The notes below the pieces were generated by a model that did not search any database, was not told the DNA's origin, and saw only the letters and a program-made list of their open reading frames with translations. Positions 52,501 to 63,316 of a stretch of 64,000 nt of DNA are shown one piece after another. Source of the DNA: Rhizobium sp. Root274. Its GTDB lineage: Bacteria > Pseudomonadota > Alphaproteobacteria > Rhizobiales > Rhizobiaceae. How positions within the stretch are numbered: position 1 is the stretch's first letter; every line of letters begins with the position of its first letter. Made by a program: the position numbers and the translations under genes. Location of the stretch: positions 7,436-71,435 of the forward strand of contig NZ_LMJE01000011.1 in NCBI RefSeq assembly GCF_001429245.1, read 5' to 3'.

Positions 52501-52571
52501 GAGGCCCCTGGCGGGCCCGCCGCTCCCGACGAACCCGTTGATTTCGTTCGCAATCGGGAAAGAACTCCGCC

Positions 52572-55500
52572 GTGGCCGTCCCTCATTTTTCCGTCAGCGT
52601 CGTCGCTCGTGGCTCCGGTCGCAGCGCGGTCCTGTCGGCGGCCTACCGCCACTGCGCCAAAATGGAGTTCGAGCGCGAGGCGCGGACAATCGACTACACG
52701 CGCAAGCAGGGATTGCTGCATGACGAGTTCGTCATCCCCGCCGATGCGCCGGTGTGGCTGCGCTCGATGGTCTCGAACCGTTCGGTCTCCGGCGCCTCCG
52801 AGGCCTTCTGGAACACAGTCGAAGATTTCGAGAAGCGCTCCGATGCGCAACTCGCCAAGGACGTCACCATTGCACTCCCGATCGAACTGACGGCCGAGCA
52901 GAACATCGCGCTCGTGCGGGATTTCGTCGAGCAGCACATCACGTCGAAGGGCATGGTGGCGGACTGGGTCTATCACGACGCACCGGGCAATCCGCATATT
53001 CATCTGATGACAACCTTGCGGCCGCTGACCGAGGACGGTTTCGGCGCCAAGAAGGTCGCGGTGCTTGGACCCGACGGCAATCCGATCCGCAATGACGCCG
53101 GCAAAATCGTCTATGAGCTCTGGGCCGGAAGCATCGACGATTTCAACGCGTTTCGCGATGGCTGGTTCGCCTGCCAGAACGGGCATCTGGCGCTCGCCGG
53201 CCTCGACCTTCGCGTCGATGGCCGCTCCTTCGAGAAGCAAGGGATCGATCTCGAACCGACCATCCATCTGGGTGTCGGCACGAAGGCGATCGAGCGAAAA
53301 TCCGACGTTGCTTCAAAGCCGATCGAGCTCGAGCGCCTCGAATTGCAGGACGCGCGAAGGGCCGAGAATGCGAGACGGATCGAGCGGAGCCCCAAACTCG
53401 TCCTGGACCTGATCACGCGCGAAAAGAGCGTGTTCGACGAGCGTGACGTGGCGAAGATCCTGTACCGCTACATTGATGATCCGGCGCTGTTCCAAAGCCT
53501 GATGGTCCGGATCATCCTCCACCCCGAGACTTTCCGCCTCGAGCGCGAGCGAATCGACCTTGCCAGCGGTATCCGAGTGCCGGTCAGGTACACGACGCGC
53601 GAGATGATCCGGCTCGAAGCCGAGATGGCCAATCGCGCCATCTGGCTCTCGCAACGGTCGTCACATGGAGTGCGGGAAGCGGTGCTAGCCGCGACCTTCA
53701 AGCGACATGAGCGTCTGTCGGACGAGCAGAAAACGGCGATCGAGCATGTGGCGGGACCAGAACGGATCGCCGCCGTGATCGGCCGCGCCGGCGCCGGCAA
53801 GACGACGATGATGAAGGCGGCGCGCGAGGCCTGGGAAGCGGCCGGCTATCGGGTCGTCGGTGCAGCACTTGCCGGCAAGGCGGCCGAGGGCCTGGAGCGG
53901 GAAGCGGGCATCGTCTCGCGCACGCTGTCGTCCTGGGAGCTCCGCTGGAACCAGGGCCGCGATCAGCTCGATAACAAGACGGTGTTCGTGCTGGACGAAG
54001 CCGGCATGGTGTCGTCGCGGCAGATGGCGCTGTTCGTCGAAGCGGTGACGAAGGCCGGCGCCAAGCTCGTTCTCGTCGGCGATCCCGAGCAGCTCCAACC
54101 GATCGAGGCAGGTGCCGCCTTCCGCGCGATTGCCGATCGCATCGGCTATGCAGAACTCGAGACCATCTATCGCCAGCGCCAGCAATGGATGCGCGATGCC
54201 TCGCTCGATCTGGCGCGGGGCAAAGTCGGCCAGGCGGTCGATGCCTACCGCGCCCACGGCAAGGTCATAGGCTCGGACCTGAAGGCAGACGCGGTCGACA
54301 ACCTGATCGCCGCCTGGGACCGCGATTACGATCCGGCGAAGACGTCGCTCATCCTTGCTCACCTGCGCCGCGACGTCCGAATGCTGAACCAGATGGCGCG
54401 CATCAAGCTCATCGAACGTGGGATTCTCGCTGAGGGGGCGATGTTCAAGACGGCCGATGGCGATCGCAATTTCGCCGTTGGCGACCAGATCGTGTTCCTG
54501 AAAAACGAGGGATCGCTCGGCGTCAAGAACGGCATGCTGGCCAAGGTGATCGAGGTGGGACCGGGACGCATCACCGCGTTGATCGGGGAGGGCGAGAATG
54601 CCCGCCAGGTGCTGGTCGAACAGCGCTTCTATAACGACCTCGATCATGGCTATGCCACGACCATCCACAAGAGCCAGGGCGCGACCGTCGACCGGGTGAA
54701 AGTGCTCGCCTCGCTCTCGCTGGACCGCCATCTCACCTATGTGGCCATGACCCGCCATCGTGAGGACCTGGCCGTCTATTACGGCCGCCGGTCCTTCGCC
54801 AAGAACGGTGGGCTGATCCCAATCCTGTCGCGGAGGAACGCGAAGGAAACGACGCTCGATTACGAGAAGGGCGCCTTCTATCGCCAGGCGCTTCGATTTG
54901 CCGAAGCGCGCGGACTGCATCTCGCCCGCGTCGCCCGAACCCTCCTTCGCGATCGGCTGGATTGGGTCGTCAGTCAAAAGCAAAAACTCTCCGATCTCGG
55001 CGCCCGCCTTGCGGCCGTTGCCGGCAAGCTCGGGCTAGTCCGCGGCGCCGCGCAGTCCCCAACCCAGAACAACACCAAGGAGGCAAAGCCGATGGTCTCG
55101 GGCATCACAACCTTCGCCAAATCGGTCGACCAGGCGATCGAGGACAAGGTCGCCGCCGATCCCGGATTGAAAAAACAATGGGAGGAGGTCTCGACGCGCT
55201 TCCATCTCGTCTATGCCCAGCCGGAAAGCGCGTTCGAGGCAATCAATGTTGACGCGATGTTGAAGGACGACAGCGTTGCGAAATCGACCTTGGCCAAGAT
55301 CGGATCCAACCCCGAACAATTCGGGGCGCTGAAGGGCAAGACCGGGATGCTTGCCGGCCGCGCCGACAAACAGGAGCGCGAAAAGGCGCTGACCAACGCA
55401 CCCGCGCTGGCCCGCAACTTGGAGCGCTATCTGCGCCAGCGGGCGGAGGCGGAACGCAAGTTCGAGGTCGAGGAACGTGCTGTCCGCTTGAAGGTCTCGA

Positions 55501-55883
55501 TCGACATTCCGGCGCTGTCGCCCAACGCAAAACAAACATTGGAACGCGTTCGCGATGCGATCGACCGGAACGACCTGCCCGCCGGTATCGAATATGCGCT
55601 TGCCGACAAAATGGTGAAGGCGGAACTGGAGGGTTTCGCAAAGGCCGTAGCGGAGCGTTTCGGTGAGCGGACCTTCCTGTCGCTTGCTGCGAAGGATCCG
55701 AATGGACAGACCTTCAACACCGTCACCGCGGGGATGACGCCCGGGCAGAAGGCGGAGGTGCAGTCCGCATGGAATTTAATGCGGACCGCGCAGCAGCTCG
55801 CCGCGCATGAGCGCACGACGGAGGCGCTGAAGCAGGCGGAAACCATGCGCCAGACGAAGAGCCAGGGGCTCTCTCTCAAATGA
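52572..55883 (+). CDS. traA: Relaxase-helicase TraA (MobQ-type)
   Basis: The 1103-residue protein begins with GTG. Its N-terminal relaxase domain has [20 protein letters not shown], the nucleophile Tyr candidate in LSAAYRH, and the metal-binding His cluster [11 protein letters not shown] (His135, 142, 144). A helicase part follows with Walker A GRAGAGKT at 404-411, [27 protein letters not shown] and [17 protein letters not shown]. It nicks oriT, stays bound to the 5' end, and unwinds the strand. The C-terminal 250 residues carry charged helices. It overlaps the traF start by 4 bases and is the first gene of traAFBH. Confidence 0.95.
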   Translation: MAVPHFSVSVVARGSGRSAVLSAAYRHCAKMEFEREARTIDYTRKQGLLHDEFVIPADAPVWLRSMVSNRSVSGASEAFWNTVEDFEKRSDAQLAKDVTIALPIELTAEQNIALVRDFVEQHITSKGMVADWVYHDAPGNPHIHLMTTLRPLTEDGFGAKKVAVLGPDGNPIRNDAGKIVYELWAGSIDDFNAFRDGWFACQNGHLALAGLDLRVDGRSFEKQGIDLEPTIHLGVGTKAIERKSDVASKPIELERLELQDARRAENARRIERSPKLVLDLITREKSVFDERDVAKILYRYIDDPALFQSLMVRIILHPETFRLERERIDLASGIRVPVRYTTREMIRLEAEMANRAIWLSQRSSHGVREAVLAATFKRHERLSDEQKTAIEHVAGPERIAAVIGRAGAGKTTMMKAAREAWEAAGYRVVGAALAGKAAEGLEREAGIVSRTLSSWELRWNQGRDQLDNKTVFVLDEAGMVSSRQMALFVEAVTKAGAKLVLVGDPEQLQPIEAGAAFRAIADRIGYAELETIYRQRQQWMRDASLDLARGKVGQAVDAYRAHGKVIGSDLKADAVDNLIAAWDRDYDPAKTSLILAHLRRDVRMLNQMARIKLIERGILAEGAMFKTADGDRNFAVGDQIVFLKNEGSLGVKNGMLAKVIEVGPGRITALIGEGENARQVLVEQRFYNDLDHGYATTIHKSQGATVDRVKVLASLSLDRHLTYVAMTRHREDLAVYYGRRSFAKNGGLIPILSRRNAKETTLDYEKGAFYRQALRFAEARGLHLARVARTLLRDRLDWVVSQKQKLSDLGARLAAVAGKLGLVRGAAQSPTQNNTKEAKPMVSGITTFAKSVDQAIEDKVAADPGLKKQWEEVSTRFHLVYAQPESAFEAINVDAMLKDDSVAKSTLAKIGSNPEQFGALKGKTGMLAGRADKQEREKALTNAPALARNLERYLRQRAEAERKFEVEERAVRLKVSIDIPALSPNAKQTLERVRDAIDRNDLPAGIEYALADKMVKAELEGFAKAVAERFGERTFLSLAAKDPNGQTFNTVTAGMTPGQKAEVQSAWNLMRTAQQLAAHERTTEALKQAETMRQTKSQGLSLK

Positions 55884-56446
55884 CGACATCGGTGGCTAAG
55901 CATTGGGTGGGACGCTCTCAAAGGGCATATGCAGTCGTGCTGGTGGCCTTGGCGGCATCCATCGTTGGCGGCGGTGTTGCTGCGGCAACCGTCAGCGGCT
56001 TTCGCATCAACATGACACCCAGTGAACCTCTCGGTCTCTGGCGCATCGTCGCGCTCGATCGTATGGCATCGGTGGGCGATCTCGTCTTCATTTGCCCGCC
56101 GCAAACGGCGGCAATGCGAGAGGCGAGAGAGCGTGGTTATCTCCGCTCCGGAACGTGTCCGGGCGGCGTCGCGCCGCTCATCAAGACGGTCATCGCCATC
56201 CCCGGCCAGAGTGTCGAAATCAGCACCCACGTGACGGTCGACGGGCGAGAGATTCCCTTTTCCAAGCTGGCACAGTGGGACGGCAAGGGTCGGCCGATGA
56301 AACCGTTCCCTGGCGTCGTCGTGCCGGCGGGAAGCCTCTTCCTCCACTCACCATTCGCTGGCTCCTATGACTCCCGCTACTTCGGTCCCCTGCCCGCATC
56401 CGGCATCCTCGGCCTGGCGCAAGAGGTGCTCACCTATGCGCCATGA
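55880..56446 (+). CDS. traF: TraF signal-peptidase-like maturase
   Basis: The 188-residue protein has one N-terminal membrane helix (about 18-40) and the S26 peptidase pattern: catalytic Ser48 in [12 protein letters not shown] and Lys102 in [13 protein letters not shown]. In RP4 and Ti systems TraF processes the pilin TrbC into its cyclic form. It starts in the traA stop codon and overlaps traB by 11 bases. Length and motifs look intact. Confidence 0.93.
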   Translation: MTTSVAKHWVGRSQRAYAVVLVALAASIVGGGVAAATVSGFRINMTPSEPLGLWRIVALDRMASVGDLVFICPPQTAAMREARERGYLRSGTCPGGVAPLIKTVIAIPGQSVEISTHVTVDGREIPFSKLAQWDGKGRPMKPFPGVVVPAGSLFLHSPFAGSYDSRYFGPLPASGILGLAQEVLTYAP

Positions 56447-57599
56447 CAAGGTCCGGGCGACGCTGTTGATCGCAACATCCATCGTCGCCGGAACGCTTGC
56501 GTGGAGTGGCCACGTCCTTCTTCTTCCGGTCGCGTTCACATTTCCGGTCCTCTGGGCCTTTGCGCCAACGAGACTGACCGCCGCGTTTGTCGCGGCCGGC
56601 TATTTCCTCGCGGCGTCACGCGGTCTGCCGCACGGAGTTGCGACCTTCTATTCGTCGGATCTGTGGCCGGGATTGCTGCTCTGGCTCAGCGCATCTCTCG
56701 GGTTTGTCGGCGTTCACGCGCTACTCTGGACGAGATGCGAACCGGCGCGGCCATTTCGCTATCTCGCTGCAGTCTTGCTCATGGCCATTCCGCCCTTCGG
56801 CATCACCGGCTGGGCGCATCCGATCACGGCCGCGGGGGCGCTTTTTCCGGGATGGGGATGGTGGGGGCTCGTTGCCGCGACAGCCGGTCTCATGGGCCTC
56901 GTAACCCGCATGTGGCCAACTGTCGCGATTGTCCTCGTAGGCTTTTGGGTCTGGTCCGCCGCAACCTGGGACGAACCGAAACTACCGGAATCCTGGCAGG
57001 GGGTCGACCTCGAAATGGGCGCATCGCTGGGTCGCGACTCCAGCATTGGGCGCCACCGCGATCTGATCGCCACGGTGAAGGATCGAGCATCGGGCGAACC
57101 TTTCACCATTGTTCTTCCCGAGAGCGCGCTCGGCTTCTGGACACCAACCGTCGATCGGCTCTGGGTGCGAGCACTGACGGGAACTGACGCCACCGTCATC
57201 GCCGGTGCTGCGGTCGTCGATGCAGGCGGATACGATAATGTGCTCATCGCCATCTCGGCCGCCGGCGCCCAAATCGTCTACCGTGAGCGGATGCCGGTCC
57301 CAGGTTCGATGTGGCAGCCTTGGCGCTCCGTGCTTGGGGCAAGCGGCGGCGCGCGGGCGCACTTCTTCGAAAACCCCATCGCGACCGTTGCCGACAGTCG
57401 GATCGCATCGCTGATCTGCTACGAGCAGCTGATCGTCTGGCCCGTTCTCCAATCCATGCTCCACGATCCGGACGTCATCGTCGCCGTCGGCAACGGCTGG
57501 TGGACCAGGGGGACATCCATCGTCGCCATCCAACGCGCCAGCATTGAAGCCTGGGCGCGCCTGTTCGCCAAACCGCTCGTCCTTTCCTTCAACACCTGA
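56436..57599 (+). CDS. traB: Conjugal transfer protein TraB (nitrilase-like domain)
   Basis: The 387-residue protein has six or more N-terminal helices (about 7-180). A periplasmic carbon-nitrogen-hydrolase-like domain follows, with [13 protein letters not shown] and the Cys in [13 protein letters not shown]. It is related to the apolipoprotein N-acyltransferase type and is common in Ti/rhizobial tra operons, where it raises transfer efficiency. The ATG at 56436 is preferred, giving [10 protein letters not shown], and it overlaps traF. Its precise reaction is not established. Confidence 0.92.
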   Translation: MRHDKVRATLLIATSIVAGTLAWSGHVLLLPVAFTFPVLWAFAPTRLTAAFVAAGYFLAASRGLPHGVATFYSSDLWPGLLLWLSASLGFVGVHALLWTRCEPARPFRYLAAVLLMAIPPFGITGWAHPITAAGALFPGWGWWGLVAATAGLMGLVTRMWPTVAIVLVGFWVWSAATWDEPKLPESWQGVDLEMGASLGRDSSIGRHRDLIATVKDRASGEPFTIVLPESALGFWTPTVDRLWVRALTGTDATVIAGAAVVDAGGYDNVLIAISAAGAQIVYRERMPVPGSMWQPWRSVLGASGGARAHFFENPIATVADSRIASLICYEQLIVWPVLQSMLHDPDVIVAVGNGWWTRGTSIVAIQRASIEAWARLFAKPLVLSFNT

Positions 57600-57616
57600 A
57601 TGCCAAGGAGCCCCTC

Positions 57617-58231
57617 ATGCTCGATGCTGCCCTGATCCAACGATGCGCGGACCCCTCGCTGAAACCGGCGATCGTCGAGCAGTTCGTGTCCGCCGCGGGC
57701 TCGAACGATCCGCTTGCCGTCACGGTCAAATCGGGTGGCCGATTGGTCCTCATCCCGAAAGCGACGACGCCGGACGAGGCGATGGCGATCGTCCGGCAAT
57801 ATGTCGGCCAGGCCGTGATTCGTGTCGGCCTGACGCAGTTTCCGGCCGGCGTCGGCGTCAAGGATGCGGCCGATCTGAAGCCCGATCTGGTCGATGCTTG
57901 CGAAAACCTCCGCAAGGGTACGGCCATGTTTGCCAAGGTGCTGAGGATTGTTGCCAAGTGGTACGGCAATCCGAAGGGCGATGACGTCTTTCCGCAGATT
58001 TTCGAGGATGCCGTCTACGCCTGGAAGACCGGCGAGTTCGAGGGCGTGAGCGTCTTCCAGGCAGACGATCCCGGAAAAAGCGTCACGATCGACAACACGT
58101 TGCCTGCCGACCAGGACAAGGCCAGCGTGGACCTACCGCCTGCGGATACAGACGCTGAAAGCGGCGAGAAAAGCGAGAACGTTGGCTCAGCGGAGATGCG
58201 GATCGACCTGTCGCGGATCGGCGGAAAATGA
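57617..58231 (+). CDS. traH: Conjugal transfer protein TraH
   Basis: The 204-residue product begins MLDAALIQRCADPSLKPAIV and has KDAADLKPDLVDACENLRKG, MFAKVLRIVAKWYGNPKGDD and an acidic, low-complexity C-terminus. It matches the TraH of rhizobial and Ti plasmids, the last gene of traAFBH. AAGGAG lies 8 bases before the ATG. No membrane segment is seen. The role is not well defined. Confidence 0.92.
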   Translation: MLDAALIQRCADPSLKPAIVEQFVSAAGSNDPLAVTVKSGGRLVLIPKATTPDEAMAIVRQYVGQAVIRVGLTQFPAGVGVKDAADLKPDLVDACENLRKGTAMFAKVLRIVAKWYGNPKGDDVFPQIFEDAVYAWKTGEFEGVSVFQADDPGKSVTIDNTLPADQDKASVDLPPADTDAESGEKSENVGSAEMRIDLSRIGGK

Positions 58232-58248
58232 TCTTCTCGGGAACGCCA

Positions 58249-58633
58249 CTATGCCTCCGGAAGCGAATAGCGCGTGAGGACGGCATCTTCGCCATCGAGG
58301 GTCACTTCGATGACTTCGTTGACCATATCCTGCGTGTCCGCCAAATCCTGCAGTATGAGGGCAAACAATTCTCGCTGCTGCGCAGGAAGCACCTGCGGGA
58401 CAATGATCACCGATCACCAGGCCCGCATGCAATTCCTCTTTCGCGTACAGCTTCCGGAAGTCGCGGGCATTGTTGGTTACGAACGTAAGATCCTCCTCGA
58501 TGATCCGAGGCATCAGATCCCAGTCGGTTTCGCCGCTCAGTTCGAGCTAATTCACATGGAAGCAATCGTGGCCGTGCGCTTGCGCCACGGCCACGAGAGA
58601 CGTGTGAAGGCATTCATCGATAAGAAATTTCAC
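58249..58633 (-). pseudogene. Decayed PIN-like toxin (DUF5615 family)
   Basis: Read from the GTG at 58631-58633, the frame gives KFLIDECLHTSLVAVAQAHG, a DUF5615-type start with the acidic Asp-Glu pair. It then meets a TAG stop at 58547-58549. After the stop it continues LSGETDWDLMPRIIEEDLTF and VTNNARDFRKLYAKEELHAG. At 58405-58418 the 7-base unit GATCACC occurs twice in tandem; deleting one copy restores the frame, giving IIVPQVLPAQQRELFALILQ and on to a stop at 58249. Two independent lesions make sequencing error an unlikely full explanation. Confidence 0.85.
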
Positions 58634-59262
58634 GAGGTCGAGCCAGAGAGTTTGGAGACGTTCTCGTTCCGGAGGCTCAGGCGCTTCACGGATTTCACCT
58701 TCAGGCCCTGCTCCGAAAGCTTCCGCGGACGTCCCCTGGCGGGATGGGCCGCAACCCAGATCTCGGCAAGTTCCACCATGCGCTCGGTGAGCGAAGGATA
58801 GCCCTCGACGATTTCCGCCGTGCTTGCGCCCTGCGCCTTCATCGCGGCAATAGTCCGCACAGGAACACGGGTTCGCTTGAACACCGGCTCGCCGCCCGCG
58901 ACACCCTTCACGCTCTCAATCATTTTCTCGGCTTCTCGAAGCGCCTCGGCCCGCGCGGCCAGTTGCTCCCGTGCCCGCGCGACGTCGATAATGAGATAGT
59001 CGTCTGCTCTCACGGTTTCGGCATCGGGGTTCTGGTCGATCGTATCGAACAAGCGTTTGCGGCGCTCGGCAGACAAGATCGATCCGACGCCATACCAGAG
59101 CTTCAACCGAAGCAGATCCTCATCGGTGAGCGCTCGACCCTTGCTACCAACGAGATGAGTCTCGATGATGCGCTTGTCGATCGCATTGTGCACCGACTTC
59201 ACAGCGATCTCGCTGACAGCCGCCGCCTCGGCGGGCGTGTATCCGTGTGATGTGCTGGCCAT
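58630..59262 (-). CDS. DUF433-family antitoxin with N-terminal helix-turn-helix
   Basis: The 210-residue protein (ATG at 59262, with AAGGAGA 7 bases upstream) has a MerR-like helix-turn-helix start GYTPAEAAAVSEIAVKSVHN. The C-terminal DUF433 domain is KRTRVPVRTIAAMKAQGAST...EIVEGYPSLTERMVELAEIW. DUF433 proteins are partners of DUF5615 PIN-like toxins. Its stop overlaps the toxin start by 4 bases (GTGA), so the pair was translationally coupled. The antitoxin is intact while the toxin is broken. Confidence 0.85.
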   Translation of the reverse strand: MASTSHGYTPAEAAAVSEIAVKSVHNAIDKRIIETHLVGSKGRALTDEDLLRLKLWYGVGSILSAERRKRLFDTIDQNPDAETVRADDYLIIDVARAREQLAARAEALREAEKMIESVKGVAGGEPVFKRTRVPVRTIAAMKAQGASTAEIVEGYPSLTERMVELAEIWVAAHPARGRPRKLSEQGLKVKSVKRLSLRNENVSKLSGSTS

Positions 59263-59419
59263 AATCATTCTCCTTGTGGAGAATATATAATGCAGCCCGC
59301 CGTTCGAGTAAAGCCTTGACCCATGCTCGATCTCAGTGGTCGAGCTGTGCCGACCGATCGATGCACATCGCCTCACAAGGGAAAACGAGCCCGAGTCGAC
59401 CATGGGCGCAATTTGCGGA

Positions 59420-59632
59420 TCAGTTCGATTTGGTCACAAGCTCGGCAGGTTCGACACCCAGCGCTTCGGAAATCTGGCCAAGGACCGTGAGGGTCGCAGA
59501 CATCTCGGCGCGCTCGATGGCACCGATATGGCGCATGCTCAGGCCCGTGCGGTGCGCCAGTTCCTCCTGCGTCAGTTTCTTGCCATGACGTATTCGACGC
59601 AAATTGACCGCCATGACCTCGTTGAGATCCAT
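59420..59632 (-). CDS. XRE-family transcriptional regulator, 70 aa
   Basis: The 70-residue product is a single Cro/CI helix-turn-helix: NLRRIRHGKKLTQEELAHRT, then GLSMRHIGAIERAEMSATLT and a terminal helix ISEALGVEPAELV. No ligand or dimerisation domain is present. A perfect 16-base palindrome and a weaker copy lie 22-51 bases upstream, fitting autoregulation. It lies between the toxin-antitoxin remains and traM and may control transfer or the antitoxin gene. Confidence 0.9.
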   Translation of the reverse strand: MDLNEVMAVNLRRIRHGKKLTQEELAHRTGLSMRHIGAIERAEMSATLTVLGQISEALGVEPAELVTKSN

Positions 59633-59653
59633 GACGTGAGCGGAACCTGAATC

Positions 59654-59683
59654 GGAACTATTGTTCTAGGAACTATAGTTCCT
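59654..59683. promoter_or_regulatory. Palindromic operator pair upstream of the XRE gene
   Basis: AGGAACTATAGTTCCT (59668-59683) is a perfect 16-base palindrome. GGAACTATTGTTCT (59654-59667), directly next to it, is an imperfect copy. Spacing and position fit an autoregulatory operator of the XRE regulator. Confidence 0.7.
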
Positions 59684-59728
59684 ATTCGACATGACTTATG
59701 ATAATGGGCGGCAATCGCTCTTCGACTG

Positions 59729-59746
59729 ACGTGCAATATTGGTCGT
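59729..59746. promoter_or_regulatory. Weak tra-box-like site upstream of traM
   Basis: ACGTGCAATATTGGTCGT matches the 18-base tra box ACGTGCAGATCTGCACGT at 12 positions, with intact outer ends ACG/CGT. It lies about 85 bp before the traM start. TraR is known to activate traM in Ti plasmids. Confidence 0.35.
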
Positions 59747-59830
59747 ATGATAGTGTGTAGCGCGGGCCGTGCGGTGCGGCACCAGAGCATCGTTTCAAGT
59801 GGTGAGGGAATGGGTTTCGAGGAAAAACGA

Positions 59831-61241
<1,411 letters not shown>

Positions 61242-61463
61242 TCACTTGGCGTCGATACGCGCCCGCTCGGATCTGACGGCTTTGATGATACGCCAGTTTA
61301 TTCCCGGTTCGCGTAGCATCTGGACATCGTCCATGTCGTCGAAATCCGAAAGCCGGGTGAAAAACGCCTTTCGAAGGCGCGAGACGAACTGCTTCGGCAA
61401 GGCGGTGTTTTCGAAAAGGTCCGGGTCGTCATCCGGCAAATCGCCAAAATCCAATTCTGTCAT
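61242..61463 (-). CDS. Small acidic protein downstream of trbI, 73 aa
   Basis: The 73-residue product MTELDFGDLPDDDPDLFENT is acidic at the start and ends with a basic helix (INWRIIKAVRSERARIDAK). AAGGA precedes the ATG by 7 bases. It follows trbI on the same strand after 98 bp. I recognise no family. It may be the last gene of the trb transcript or a separate unit. Confidence 0.5.
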   Translation of the reverse strand: MTELDFGDLPDDDPDLFENTALPKQFVSRLRKAFFTRLSDFDDMDDVQMLREPGINWRIIKAVRSERARIDAK

Positions 61464-61561
61464 CGTCTATCCTTATCTGGCGTTGAACAGGACCATCCGG
61501 CACCATTTCTACAGCCAGCGCAACTCGCAGATTTGCACCTCCTGCGGACTTGGCTCTTCCG

Positions 61562-62863
61562 TTAGTTTTGGCGGTAAGCTGACGGAAAAATGATGTCCTG
61601 GTCGACGAGCACATTGAACTTGTAGCCGGGCCGGATCTGGATTGTCGGCTGTACATTCAGATTCTTCGAGATCGTCTGCTCGGCGACGCGGCCGAAGCTT
61701 TCCGCAAAATTCCGTCTGGCAGCATCGGACGCCGTGTCCTGTGTCGCAAGCATCGAACTCTCCGGCATCGACATGTCGATTCCGGTTCCGATCAACGCAA
61801 CGAGTGCTGCCGAACCCCAGGTGCGCCAGAGATGGCGATCGACCTTGTCCTTGAAGCCGCCATAGCCTTCGGCATCCGTACCGGCCATGCCGCCGATCTG
61901 CAGAGTCGATCCATTTGGAAAGATGAGGTCGGTCCAGACGACGAGGACACGCTCCTGGCCGAACGACACCTTGGAGTCGTAACGGCCGAACAGCTTTGAG
62001 CCCTGCGGGATCAGCAACCGGTAACCGGTGGCGCTGTCATAGACGTTCTGGCTGACTTGGGCGGTGATCCGTCCCGGAAGGTCGGAATTGAGACCGGTGA
62101 TCAAGGTGGCGGGAATGACCGAACCGCGCTTCAGCTCGTAGGGCGACATCTGCGGCACGACCTTGTTCGGTAGATAGCCGAGGTCCTTGATGTCCTGGTT
62201 GAAGAAGTCCTCCTTCGAGGTCTGGGCGTTGGGATCGACGTTCTGCCCCATCAGGCCTGATTTCATGGCAGCAGCATAGAGGTCCGAGGCATTGTTGGCT
62301 GCCGCAGTCGTGGTCTGCCGGTTCGCGTCCGTGGAATTGTTGGCGGCCTTCTCGACATCGGAAATATCCACCTTCAACGGCGAGTCCAGGGCGGTGGCCC
62401 GCGCCTGCAGCCGCGCCATCCGCTGGCGCTGGGCCTCGCGGATATACTGCTCATCCTGCTCACGCTTCAGGCGGGCTTTCCATTCCTCTTCGGATTCGAG
62501 CCTCGGCCGCCGTTCTTCCCTCTCGGTCGGCCGGCGGTCGACAACAGGAGTTTCCTTCTCGACCTTCTGCTCGACGGCAGGCGTTGGCTGAAACGCTTCG
62601 CGCTCAACCGGCTCGCCGATAATGCCGTCGGTGACGCCGCGCTTGAGCTGGTCACCGAAGTTGGTTGCCGGTGAATTCGAAGCACTGTCGATGTCATTGC
62701 CGCGATTGAACGGCAGCCCGCGCCACGACAGTCCGATCACGACCACGCCGACGAACAGCGCGATGATGACGATGGCGATGATGATCGGCAGCCGATTGAG
62801 GCGGCGCATGCCCTTCTGATCGTCGGCCTGGTTGGAGGCGCCGAGCTGGAGAGATTGAACCAT
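61562..62863 (-). CDS. trbI: Mating-pair channel protein TrbI (VirB10 family)
   Basis: The 433-residue protein has a short cytoplasmic start, one membrane helix (about 27-48, IAIVIIALFVGVVVIGLSW) and a Pro/Glu-rich periplasmic stretch (about 75-150). The VirB10 beta-barrel domain follows, with VIPATLITGLNSDLPGRITA, YRLLIPQGSKLFGRYDSKVS and LRTWGSAALVALIGTG-like segments. It links the inner- and outer-membrane parts of the conjugation channel. It follows trbH by 12 bp. It is the last of the trb genes here. Confidence 0.94.
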   Translation of the reverse strand: MVQSLQLGASNQADDQKGMRRLNRLPIIIAIVIIALFVGVVVIGLSWRGLPFNRGNDIDSASNSPATNFGDQLKRGVTDGIIGEPVEREAFQPTPAVEQKVEKETPVVDRRPTEREERRPRLESEEEWKARLKREQDEQYIREAQRQRMARLQARATALDSPLKVDISDVEKAANNSTDANRQTTTAAANNASDLYAAAMKSGLMGQNVDPNAQTSKEDFFNQDIKDLGYLPNKVVPQMSPYELKRGSVIPATLITGLNSDLPGRITAQVSQNVYDSATGYRLLIPQGSKLFGRYDSKVSFGQERVLVVWTDLIFPNGSTLQIGGMAGTDAEGYGGFKDKVDRHLWRTWGSAALVALIGTGIDMSMPESSMLATQDTASDAARRNFAESFGRVAEQTISKNLNVQPTIQIRPGYKFNVLVDQDIIFPSAYRQN

Positions 62864-62875
62864 ACCCGCTTCCCC

Positions 62876-63313
62876 TCAGTTGCGCTGCATGATCGAGAGC
62901 GGGCTTGCCGGCATGGCGCCGGCAGCCGTTGCGGCGTAGGCTCGGCCAAGGGCGATCGAGGGGGTCGAGAGCCGTGCAAGCACCTGACCGTCGGCGCCGT
63001 CGATCGAATAGGCGAGTTCGACCGGTTTGACGCCTTTGCCGACCTTGCCGTCGGTGATGACCGTATAGCCCCATCCTTTCAGCGCCGCCTCGAGCGCCGC
63101 CCCGAAGTCGGAGGAGTCCTTGTCCATTTTGAGCGTCGTCGTGTCTGCCGGACCGATCTGCTCGGCGAGCCGGCTCGCCATGTCGCCGGCAATGGCGCTT
63201 GCGGCGGGGCCGGTGACGGCAACCGGGGTGGAACTGGTGGTCAATCCGTCCTCGGCCGTTTGGCAGCCAGAAAGCAGCGTGGCGGTGATGATGATCACGA
63301 GAAGCTTGCTCAT
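62876..63313 (-). CDS. trbH: TrbH outer-membrane lipoprotein
   Basis: The 145-residue product has a lipoprotein signal with lipobox LLSGC (Cys at about residue 17), then [20 protein letters not shown] and a folded C-terminus ([20 protein letters not shown]). TrbH lipoproteins are thought to play the VirB7-like part in holding the outer-membrane ring. It lies 3 bp after trbG and 12 bp before trbI. Sequence and position match rhizobial TrbH. Confidence 0.92.
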   Translation of the reverse strand: MSKLLVIIITATLLSGCQTAEDGLTTSSTPVAVTGPAASAIAGDMASRLAEQIGPADTTTLKMDKDSSDFGAALEAALKGWGYTVITDGKVGKGVKPVELAYSIDGADGQVLARLSTPSIALGRAYAATAAGAMPASPLSIMQRN

Positions 63314-63316
63314 GGT

